Origin: Photobacterium alginatilyticum
GTDB lineage: Bacteria; Pseudomonadota; Gammaproteobacteria; Enterobacterales; Vibrionaceae
Length of the DNA stretch: 64,000 nt
Assembly (NCBI RefSeq): GCF_009910675.1
Contig: NZ_RSEJ01000025.1
Location: forward strand, 41,846 to 105,845
Reading direction: 5' to 3'
Below, one piece after another: positions 7,513 through 13,753 of this stretch (position 1 is its first letter; each line of letters opens with the position of its first letter). The notes under the pieces were generated by a model. The model was not told the DNA's origin and did not search any database. It saw only the letters and a program-made list of their open reading frames with translations. A program made the translations under genes and the position numbers.

Positions 7513-8424
7513 CTAGCTTGCCTGAATGCGTTTTTTGGCCCGGCGATGGCCCTTGATGCCATCGAAGCTAAACAGCACCAGTGCTCCCCAGATGAAGGCG
7601 AAGGTATAGCCTTTATCAGCAGTAAAGCTTTCGCCATAGACCGTAATGGCCAGCAGGAACATCAGACTCGGGCCGATATACTGGAAAAATCCCAGAGTGG
7701 ATAGTTTCAGTTTGGTGGCGGCTCCGGTAAAGCACAGCAGCGGAAGCGTGGTAACAATCCCGGCGGCCATCAGCAGCAAGTTGGTCGAGGCTGGATTGGC
7801 GGCCCAGTCAGCCGTCGGGCTGTCGGCGATCAGCAGGACGTAGATAGCCGCCAGCGGTAGCAGAATACAGGTTTCCATGAACAGGCCGGTTTGGGCATCC
7901 AGGTTGACTTTTTTCCGCAGCAGCCCGTAGAGACCGAAGCTGCACGCCAGGGCCAGGGCAATCACCGGCAGGGAGCCGAACTGGATCAGCTGCACGGCAA
8001 CCCCGCAGGCTGCCAGCGTGACGGCGAGCCACTGCAGCGGGCGTAGCCGCTCTCCCAGAAAGAACATTCCCAGAAGGACATTGAGCAACGGGTTGATGTA
8101 ATAGCCCAGGCTGGCATCAAGCATATAGTTGTTGTTCACGGCCCAGATAAAAATCAGCCAGTTGCCACCAACCAGCAGGGCTGTAGCCGTCAACACCAGC
8201 AGTGTTTTGGGCTGGCGAAGCACAGCCCTGACCTTGCCCCAGCGCTTGCCGATGAAGATCAGTGCTGCCAGAAAAAAGAATGACCAGATCACCCGGTGGC
8301 TGAGAATCTCCAGCGGACTGACATGCTGGAGGGACTTAAAGTAAATCGGTGCAATGCCCCACATGGTGTAGGCGCCAAGGGCGAGCATGACCCCTCGCTG
8401 GGTATCTTTGGCTTGCTGGTCCAT
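7513..8424 (-). CDS. rarD: RarD-type EamA/DMT-superfamily transporter
   Basis: A 303-residue inner-membrane protein with about ten hydrophobic segments in two EamA halves. It opens with a soluble stretch, then GVMLALGAYTMWGIAPIYFK, which is typical of RarD. E. coli RarD is annotated as chloramphenicol-sensitive protein; its substrate is unknown. The neighbouring recQ, divergently transcribed, reproduces the rarD-recQ neighbourhood of E. coli and Vibrio. The start has AAGGA five bases upstream. No catalytic residues are expected. Confidence 0.9.
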   Translation of the reverse strand: MDQQAKDTQRGVMLALGAYTMWGIAPIYFKSLQHVSPLEILSHRVIWSFFFLAALIFIGKRWGKVRAVLRQPKTLLVLTATALLVGGNWLIFIWAVNNNYMLDASLGYYINPLLNVLLGMFFLGERLRPLQWLAVTLAACGVAVQLIQFGSLPVIALALACSFGLYGLLRKKVNLDAQTGLFMETCILLPLAAIYVLLIADSPTADWAANPASTNLLLMAAGIVTTLPLLCFTGAATKLKLSTLGFFQYIGPSLMFLLAITVYGESFTADKGYTFAFIWGALVLFSFDGIKGHRRAKKRIQAS

Positions 8425-8569
8425 CTTATCCTTAGGTTTATTTTATAAAATATTGGAAAAATAATGATATTTTCTAAAAAGGTATGCGGGAGCAGTATAA
8501 ATCGTGTTCAGGTTGGATGTCATCCAGAACTTTTGATGATTTTGTTAGCACCGGACATGATAAGAAAAT

Positions 8570-8585
8570 CCTGCCCGAAGGCAGG
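8570..8585. repeat. Small GC-rich hairpin in the rarD-recQ gap
   Basis: CCTGCC-CGAA-GGCAGG forms a tight tetraloop hairpin flanked by AAAT and ATTT. There is no T-run. Apart from this and a possible recQ promoter (TTCACA at 8659, TAGAAT at 8683), I see nothing else in 8425-8717. Confidence 0.3.
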
Positions 8586-8717
8586 TGGGGATTTGCGAGA
8601 AGTTTTCCAGGAAACAACATTTTGCCGGCTTGGCCGGGGGAAGTCGCTGTAAGTGTCGTTCACATCGGCGATCTGATTGGTATAGAATAGCCAGCTCGTC
8701 AACTACAGAGTCGATTT

Positions 8718-10562
8718 ATGTCATCTTGCAGCGCCGCCGTTTGTCAGCCAGCTTCTCTCGCGACCAGCGAACAGATCTTACAGGATGTGTTCGGCTACCA
8801 GGCATTTCGTGTTGGCCAGCAAGAAGTGATCGAGGCGATAGCGGAAGGCCGCGACAGCCTGGTGATCATGCCGACCGGTGGCGGTAAGTCGCTCTGTTAT
8901 CAAATTCCGGCCCTGATGCGTGACGGGCTGACCCTGGTGATCTCGCCGCTGATCTCGCTGATGAAGGATCAGGTGGACCAGCTCAGGGCTAACGGGGTGG
9001 CGGCCGACTACCTCAACTCGACCATGTCCCGCGAGGCCATGCAGGATACCTACCGCGCGATGCAGAGCGGCGAGGTTAAGCTGGTGTATGTCTCGCCGGA
9101 GCGGGTACTGACCCGTGACTTTCTTGAGCGTCTTTATGACATGCCGCTAAGCCTTGTTGCCGTTGACGAAGCGCACTGTATCTCCCAATGGGGGCATGAT
9201 TTCCGCCCTGAATATGCGGCCCTGGGCACGCTGAAACAGCACTTTGACCAGCTGCCGATCATGGCCCTGACCGCAACGGCAGATGAAACGACCCGCAATG
9301 ATATTGTCTCCCGGCTCGGCCTGGTCGACCCGCATGTCTACCTGGGCAGCTTTGACCGCCCGAATATCCGCTACACCCTGCAGGAGAAGTACAAGCCGAT
9401 GTCGCAGCTGACCCGCTACCTGGGCGGCGTCCGCGGCCAGTGCGGGATTGTATATTGCAACAGCCGCAAGCGGGTGGAGCAAATCACCGAAAAACTGTGT
9501 GATAACGGGATCCGGGCAGCGGCGTATCATGCCGGTCTGGAGCATGCCGAGCGAGTGAGGGTGCAGGAGGACTTTCAGCGGGACGATATTCATATCGTCG
9601 TCGCCACCGTGGCGTTCGGGATGGGCATTAACAAGCCCAATGTCCGTTTTGTGGTGCATTACGATATCCCCCGTAATATCGAGTCCTATTATCAGGAAAC
9701 CGGGCGGGCCGGTCGTGATGGTCTGCCGGCAGAAGCGGTGATGTTCTACGATCCGTCGGATTTGGCCTGGCTGCGTCGTTGTCTGGATGAAAAAGAGGAA
9801 GGGCCGCAGAAGCTGGTGGAAAGCCACAAGCTCAATGCGATGGGGGCGTTTGCCGAGGCGCAGACCTGCCGCCGTCAGGTATTGCTCAACTATTTTGGTG
9901 AATTCCGGGAAGAGTCGTGTGGCAACTGCGATATTTGCCTCGATCCGCCCAAGCGCTTTGCGGCGGTTGAAGCTGCCCAGAAGGCCCTATCCTGCGTCTA
10001 TCGGGTCAACCAGAGCTTCGGCATCAACCATGTGGTGGATGTGATGCGCGGGATGCAGAACCAGCGTATCCGCGAGCACGGCCACGATAAGCTGAGTACC
10101 TACGGCATTGGCCGTGAGCACAGTCACGAGTTTTGGGTCAGTATTTTGCGCCAGCTGATCCATCGGGGTTTTCTTACCCAGAGTATTGTCCGCAGCTCGA
10201 CACTGCAGCTGACCGAAAAGGCCAGAGCCGTACTGCGCGCCGAAGTGGAGCTGGAACTGGCGGTACCGAGGTTGGATATTGCGACCCGCAGTGCGAAAAA
10301 TGACAAGCTGGCCAACCGTCATTATGACAAAAAGCTGTTTGCCAAATTACGCAAGTTGCGCAAGGCCATTGCTGATGAGGAAGACTTGCCGCCGTATGTG
10401 GTGTTTAACGATGCCAGCCTGATGGAAATGGCGGAGATGCTGCCGACCTCGGCCGGTGAAATGCTGGCGGTGAACGGTGTTGGTCACCGTAAGCTGGAAA
10501 AGTACGGCAATGTGTTTTTGAACGTAATCGAAGACCACCTGATGGCGGGTGCCGGCGAGTAA
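8718..10562 (+). CDS. recQ: ATP-dependent DNA helicase RecQ
   Basis: A 614-residue superfamily 2 helicase (E. coli RecQ 609). Walker A is TGGGKS at 53-58, the DEAH box (VDEAHCISQWGHDFRPEY) is near 150, and the zinc-binding cysteines are in the CRRQVLLNYFG / CGNCDIC segment near 385-408. A winged helix follows, and an HRDC domain occupies about 535-610. It acts in RecF-pathway recombination and suppresses illegitimate recombination. Transcribed divergently from rarD. A hairpin follows at 10574, but it lacks a T-run on this strand. Confidence 0.97.
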   Translation: MSSCSAAVCQPASLATSEQILQDVFGYQAFRVGQQEVIEAIAEGRDSLVIMPTGGGKSLCYQIPALMRDGLTLVISPLISLMKDQVDQLRANGVAADYLNSTMSREAMQDTYRAMQSGEVKLVYVSPERVLTRDFLERLYDMPLSLVAVDEAHCISQWGHDFRPEYAALGTLKQHFDQLPIMALTATADETTRNDIVSRLGLVDPHVYLGSFDRPNIRYTLQEKYKPMSQLTRYLGGVRGQCGIVYCNSRKRVEQITEKLCDNGIRAAAYHAGLEHAERVRVQEDFQRDDIHIVVATVAFGMGINKPNVRFVVHYDIPRNIESYYQETGRAGRDGLPAEAVMFYDPSDLAWLRRCLDEKEEGPQKLVESHKLNAMGAFAEAQTCRRQVLLNYFGEFREESCGNCDICLDPPKRFAAVEAAQKALSCVYRVNQSFGINHVVDVMRGMQNQRIREHGHDKLSTYGIGREHSHEFWVSILRQLIHRGFLTQSIVRSSTLQLTEKARAVLRAEVELELAVPRLDIATRSAKNDKLANRHYDKKLFAKLRKLRKAIADEEDLPPYVVFNDASLMEMAEMLPTSAGEMLAVNGVGHRKLEKYGNVFLNVIEDHLMAGAGE

Positions 10563-10573
10563 GAGATAAAAAA

Positions 10574-10598
10574 ATACCGGACATTCCGAGTCCGGTAT
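10574..10598. terminator. Hairpin downstream of recQ, better oriented for the minus strand
   Basis: ATACCGGAC pairs with GTCCGGTAT around seven bases. Six A's precede it and no T's follow, so the U-tract exists only on a minus-strand transcript. No supported minus-strand gene lies in 10599-10867, and I see nothing else there. Confidence 0.45.
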
Positions 10599-10867
10599 AA
10601 ATGCGTTTAAGAAACATAACGAGTATGTTCTGTTCGCTACAAAACAGCTTGCGTATTTGGTGAGAATGTTAATATCACCTGTTGCTAGGGAATCGGAAAC
10701 CGACGGGATGTGTTTCCAGTGACTAGGCAACGAGCTTATAAAAACATGGATCGGCAGGGCTGGCTATAGCCCCTTTATTGCTTGATACGCATAGAAACAC
10801 TTGGTTACAGGAAAGCCGCCTAGGCCGTATGTGAGGTGGGCTTGTCATAGATAAAAAGGAATATGTA

Positions 10868-11173
10868 ATGACCGTCTCTTCCACGTCGTTTGTTTGTCGG
10901 GAGCTTGATTTGGAGCAGGGGCTGTTGCTGATCGGTGGCCCTGAATTCGATTTTGATAGTTTTCCTGCGCTAGCTGAGCAGTTCCTGAAACAGATCGATG
11001 CGACGGTTGTCGAACGTGAGCTTAATGCCGATCTGCATGTGTGGCTGGTTGATTTTGAAGGCTGTCGGCTGATGCTTAAGGGTGAGCACTATGCTGGATC
11101 CCTGTGGCTGGAGTGGCTGTCGCCCGATGATAGCGAGACGCTAGCGTTCCTGGCTACCCTGCTTACAGGCTGA
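10868..11173 (+). CDS. DUF3630 family protein
   Basis: A 101-residue acidic protein without membrane segments or a signal peptide. It resembles the DUF3630 family found next to recQ or yhhQ in vibrios; function unknown. The sequence is compact and mixed alpha/beta in character (HVWLVDFEGCRLMLKGEHYAGSLWLEW in two stretches). A ribosome-binding site AAGGA lies six bases before the ATG. It is separated from recQ by 305 bases and from yhhQ by 171 bases, so it probably has its own promoter. Confidence 0.75.
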   Translation: MTVSSTSFVCRELDLEQGLLLIGGPEFDFDSFPALAEQFLKQIDATVVERELNADLHVWLVDFEGCRLMLKGEHYAGSLWLEWLSPDDSETLAFLATLLTG

Positions 11174-11252
11174 ACAAATTGCTTTTTTTGTCAGCAAACG
11201 ATTGCACAAATTGAAAGCCATGATCAGGGCTAGGCAACCCGGGCGGTTAATG

Positions 11253-11258
11253 TATAAT
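11253..11258 (+). promoter_or_regulatory. Likely -10 element of the yhhQ promoter
   Basis: TATAAT lies 87 bases upstream of yhhQ, predicting a leader of about 80 nucleotides. No good -35 hexamer is visible. Confidence 0.45.
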
Positions 11259-11306
11259 CGCCGCTTCGGTTGCTGCGGGCAGGTATGAGAGCCTGGCTGC
11301 AGTGTT

Positions 11307-11337
11307 TTGGGTTCCCTCTCCCCCAATGACAAAAAGG
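11307..11337 (+). promoter_or_regulatory. Possible pseudoknot covering the yhhQ ribosome-binding site
   Basis: TTGGG (11307-11311) can pair with CCCAA (11322-11326). The pyrimidine loop between them contains CCT, which can pair with the AGG of the Shine-Dalgarno after an A-rich tail. This resembles the layout of class I preQ1 riboswitches, and YhhQ imports queuosine precursors, but the consensus bases do not clearly match. Confidence 0.25.
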
Positions 11338-11344
11338 TCTGACA

Positions 11345-12022
11345 ATGACTGTATCTCAATTTTCTCTCGCGCAGCAGCGCAAAGCCTTATCGTTCCTTGT
11401 TGTATTCCACCTGCTGATCATTGCCTCGAGCAATTATCTGGTACAACTGCCGTTTACCATTTTTGGCTTCCATACCACCTGGGGTGCCTTTACCTTTCCG
11501 TTCATTTTTCTGGCCACTGATCTGACTGTCAGAATTTTTGGCGCGGCGATGGCCCGGCAGATCATCCTGCGGGTGATGCTGCCGTCACTGGCGATTTCCT
11601 ATGTGCTGTCGGTGCTGTTTTATCAGGGTGAATATCAGGGCTGGTCCCATTTAGGTGAGTTCAACTTGTTTGTGGCCCGTATCGCGATCGCCAGCTTCAT
11701 GGCCTATCTGCTGGGGCAGATCATGGATGTCTCGGTGTTTAACCGCCTGCGCCAGACCAAGCAGTGGTGGGTGGCACCAAGCTGTTCGACTATTTTTGGT
11801 AATGCCCTGGATACGGTGGCGTTCTTTGCTATCGCGTTTTACAACAGTCCGGATCCGTTTATGGCTGAGAATTGGGTCGAGATTGCCTTAGTGGACTACA
11901 GCTTCAAGCTGATCATCAGTCTTGGTCTGTTTGTGCCTATGTACGGGGTATTGCTCAATTACCTGATCAAGCGCCTGACGACGATAACCCCCAAGCTGGA
12001 GTCTCAGCAGGGGCTTATCTGA
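11345..12022 (+). CDS. yhhQ: Queuosine precursor transporter YhhQ
   Basis: A 225-residue polytopic membrane protein with about six hydrophobic helices. It matches the COG1738/YhhQ family: FGFHTTWGAFTFPFIFLATDLTVRIFG near residues 38-64 (a characteristic ThrAspLeu segment) and a C-terminal LLNYLIKRL. In E. coli YhhQ takes up 7-cyano- and 7-aminomethyl-7-deazaguanine for tRNA queuosine. An AAGG ribosome-binding site lies seven bases before the ATG and could be sequestered by the leader. A hairpin terminator follows immediately. Confidence 0.9.
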   Translation: MTVSQFSLAQQRKALSFLVVFHLLIIASSNYLVQLPFTIFGFHTTWGAFTFPFIFLATDLTVRIFGAAMARQIILRVMLPSLAISYVLSVLFYQGEYQGWSHLGEFNLFVARIAIASFMAYLLGQIMDVSVFNRLRQTKQWWVAPSCSTIFGNALDTVAFFAIAFYNSPDPFMAENWVEIALVDYSFKLIISLGLFVPMYGVLLNYLIKRLTTITPKLESQQGLI

Positions 12023-12045
12023 TACAATAAAGGGTATAGACTTAC

Positions 12046-12069
12046 AGCCGACGCCATGTCGGCTTTTTT
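12046..12069 (+). terminator. Terminator after yhhQ
   Basis: AGCCGAC-GCCAT-GTCGGCT followed by six T's. Confidence 0.88.
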
Positions 12070-12093
12070 GTACCCTAAGAAGTAGGAGCGGGA

Positions 12094-12534
12094 GTGATGA
12101 AGATACGCCAGGCAAGTTTGACTGAAGCCGCACAGGTGCTGGCTCAGATCCGTGAGTTCGCCCAGCCTGCCGATGAACATGCGCTTGAGATTCGATTGAA
12201 AGGCAGAGCACCGCTGATCCTCGTGGCTGAGCTGGATGAGCAGTTGGTCGGGGTAAAAATCGGCTACCGCCTGTCCGAGACGTGTTTTTATAGCTGGCTG
12301 GGGGGCGTGGCACCCGAGGGGCGGTGTAGCGGGGTCGCGCAGGCGCTGTTGGAGGAACAGGAAACCTGGGTGAAACAGCAGGGCTTTGAGGAACTGCGGG
12401 TCAAATCGCGTAACCGTTTCCCGGCGATGTTGAGGTTATTGCTCAGAAATGGCTATCTGATTGAACATATGGAGAAAAAAGACGGGCTTGAAGACTACAG
12501 GCTGCATTTTGTGAAGAACCTGGCAATTAAATGA
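12094..12534 (+). CDS. GNAT-family N-acetyltransferase
   Basis: A 146-residue single-domain protein with the GNAT fold order: a beta strand ILVAELDEQLVGVKIGYR, then the acetyl-CoA-binding stretch GGVAPEGRCSGVAQALL (about 69-85; here the usual Q/RxxGxG/A motif is EGRCSGVA) and VKSRNRFPAMLRLLLRNGY near the C terminus. Substrate unknown. It sits between the yhhQ terminator and the ryhB promoter and appears monocistronic. Confidence 0.8.
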   Translation: MMKIRQASLTEAAQVLAQIREFAQPADEHALEIRLKGRAPLILVAELDEQLVGVKIGYRLSETCFYSWLGGVAPEGRCSGVAQALLEEQETWVKQQGFEELRVKSRNRFPAMLRLLLRNGYLIEHMEKKDGLEDYRLHFVKNLAIK

Positions 12535-12555
12535 CAATTATTCGCGATAAAATAC

Positions 12556-12584
12556 TTGCATCTCAAATGAGAATGGTTATTATT
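12556..12584 (+). promoter_or_regulatory. ryhB promoter with overlapping Fur box
   Basis: TTGCAT (12556-12561) and TATTAT (12578-12583) with a 16-base spacer form a sigma-70 promoter. AAATGAGAATGGTTATTATT (12565-12584), a good Fur-box match, overlaps the spacer and -10, so iron-loaded Fur should block transcription. Confidence 0.8.
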
Positions 12585-12589
12585 AACTT

Positions 12590-12770
12590 GCACTCAGCGA
12601 GGGGGAACAGCAAAAGGCTCCCTTGTTTGAAGGCACGACATTGCTCACATTGCTTCCAGTGTACTTCAGCGACGGTCTGTGTTTTTAGTGTAGGGCTGAA
12701 AACGAACACCAATTCTGCTGAGCGGCGCTTACCGGGTACTCATAACCTCAGGTAACGCCGCTTTTTCTTT
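12590..12770 (+). ncRNA. ryhB: Iron-responsive small RNA RyhB
   Basis: The 28 bases at 12633-12660 (beginning GCACGACATTGCTCACATTG) are the conserved seed core of RyhB. Upstream is a Fur-box-covered promoter; downstream is a strong terminator (AGCGGCG/CGCCGCT plus TTACC/GGTAA, then a T-rich tract). The predicted length of about 180 nt is longer than E. coli RyhB (90 nt) and resembles vibrio RyhB (over 200 nt). RyhB acts with Hfq to repress iron-using proteins when iron is scarce. Transcript ends are inferred, not mapped. The open frame crossing it (12531-12755) is not considered a gene. Confidence 0.92.
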
Positions 12771-12771
12771 T
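12721..12771 (+). terminator. Terminator of ryhB
   Basis: AGCGGCG pairs with CGCCGCT, extended by TTACC/GGTAA past a bulged C; TTTTTCTTTT follows. Confidence 0.9.
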
Positions 12772-12778
12772 CTGGCGC

Positions 12779-13429
12779 CTAGGCCAGCTTCACCAGTTCC
12801 TTCACCAGCTTGTTGATACCGCTTGCCGCCTCCGAGATACTGCCTGCCAGCATATAGGCCGGGGTCGTCAGGATACGTCGCTTTTGATCCAGTACGAAGT
12901 CGTTAACCGGACAGTTGATGTGTTCGCCTCCCATCTTGTTGAAGGCGTTGGCGGTATCCTGATCGGTACCAATGGTCCCTTTGGCACCCGGGCCGTAGAT
13001 CGTTGGGATCAGGGTCGGGGCAATACACAGATAGGCGGCAGGCTTTTCTTCCTTGGCAAAGGCCTGGCAGGCTCTTTTCACTTCCGGATTCACTTCGCAA
13101 CCGGCCCCGGTGAACGCGAAATCGGACAGATTTTTAGCGGCGCCAAATCCGCCCGGCAGTAACAGGGCATCGTAGTCTGTGGCATTGAGGTTGACGATAT
13201 CGTCAATATTGCCGCGGGCAATACGGGCAGCCTCGACCAGTACGTTGCGGGTTTCATCCATTTCTGCGCTGGTGATATGGTTAATGACATGGTGCTGGGC
13301 AATATTGGGGGCGAAGCAGTGCCAGGTTGCGCCTTCTTGCTCGATGGCATGCAGCGCCAATACGGCCTCGTGGATTTCAGCTCCGTCAAATACTCCTGAG
13401 CCGCTTAAAATAACTGCGATTCTCTTCAT
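12779..13429 (-). CDS. elbB: Glyoxalase / DJ-1-superfamily protein ElbB
   Basis: A 216-residue protein matching E. coli ElbB (217). DJ-1/PfpI fold: MKRIAVILSGSGVFDGAEIHE at the N terminus, LLPGGFGAAKNL near 90-101, the nucleophile-elbow cysteine at 135 in YLCIAPT, and TTPAYMLA near the C terminus. E. coli ElbB has glyoxalase activity in vitro and was linked to isoprenoid synthesis; its physiological role is unsettled. The frame extends 13 codons further, but the chosen ATG has AAGGA about eight bases upstream and matches the family start. It is convergent with ryhB. Confidence 0.92.
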   Translation of the reverse strand: MKRIAVILSGSGVFDGAEIHEAVLALHAIEQEGATWHCFAPNIAQHHVINHITSAEMDETRNVLVEAARIARGNIDDIVNLNATDYDALLLPGGFGAAKNLSDFAFTGAGCEVNPEVKRACQAFAKEEKPAAYLCIAPTLIPTIYGPGAKGTIGTDQDTANAFNKMGGEHINCPVNDFVLDQKRRILTTPAYMLAGSISEAASGINKLVKELVKLA

Positions 13430-13502
13430 TTTGGCTTCCTTTATGGTCAGATATGCCTGTTTTTGCATTCAGATATTCTTATTTCAGATCGATCTGTTAA
13501 CT

Positions 13503-13511
13503 TTTTCCACA
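13503..13511 (+). promoter_or_regulatory. DnaA-box-like site, distal
   Basis: TTTTCCACA fits TTWTNCACA, about 240 bases before polA. Confidence 0.4.
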
Positions 13512-13644
13512 ATTAATGATCATTTTAGGATCGAGGATTCATTTTTGCTTAAGATCTTAAGTTGTTGATTTATATTGAGTTGAATGGAAATTGCATAATT
13601 TTCATGTTTTTTGATCAACTGTTTGATTTTAAATACTAACAAAG

Positions 13645-13653
13645 TTATCCACA
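13645..13653 (+). promoter_or_regulatory. Perfect DnaA box upstream of polA
   Basis: TTATCCACA, the strongest DnaA-binding 9-mer, 101 bases before the polA start. DnaA has been reported to stimulate polA in E. coli, so a regulatory role is plausible. Bases 13430-13753 otherwise hold only AT-rich promoter-like sequence. Confidence 0.65.
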
Positions 13654-13753
13654 GATAATGGTGGCTTGGTGGAAAACATCAGTTAACACTTGCGGGCTGT
13701 CATGGCATTCTAGTGCCCTAACTCTTTCATCCCCCGGATATAAGAATATCGTT

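Noticed and set aside
8464..8690. Two short plus-strand frames before recQ
   Set aside because: Overlapping frames without a good ribosome-binding site or recognisable sequence; they fall in the recQ promoter region.
9147..9827. 226-codon antisense frame within recQ
   Set aside because: Shadow frame of recQ.
12531..12755. Cys-rich 74-codon frame resembling a small metal-binding protein
   Set aside because: The HCSHCFQC-like stretch is a translation of the RyhB seed core, which is conserved as RNA; the frame also runs into the ryhB terminator.
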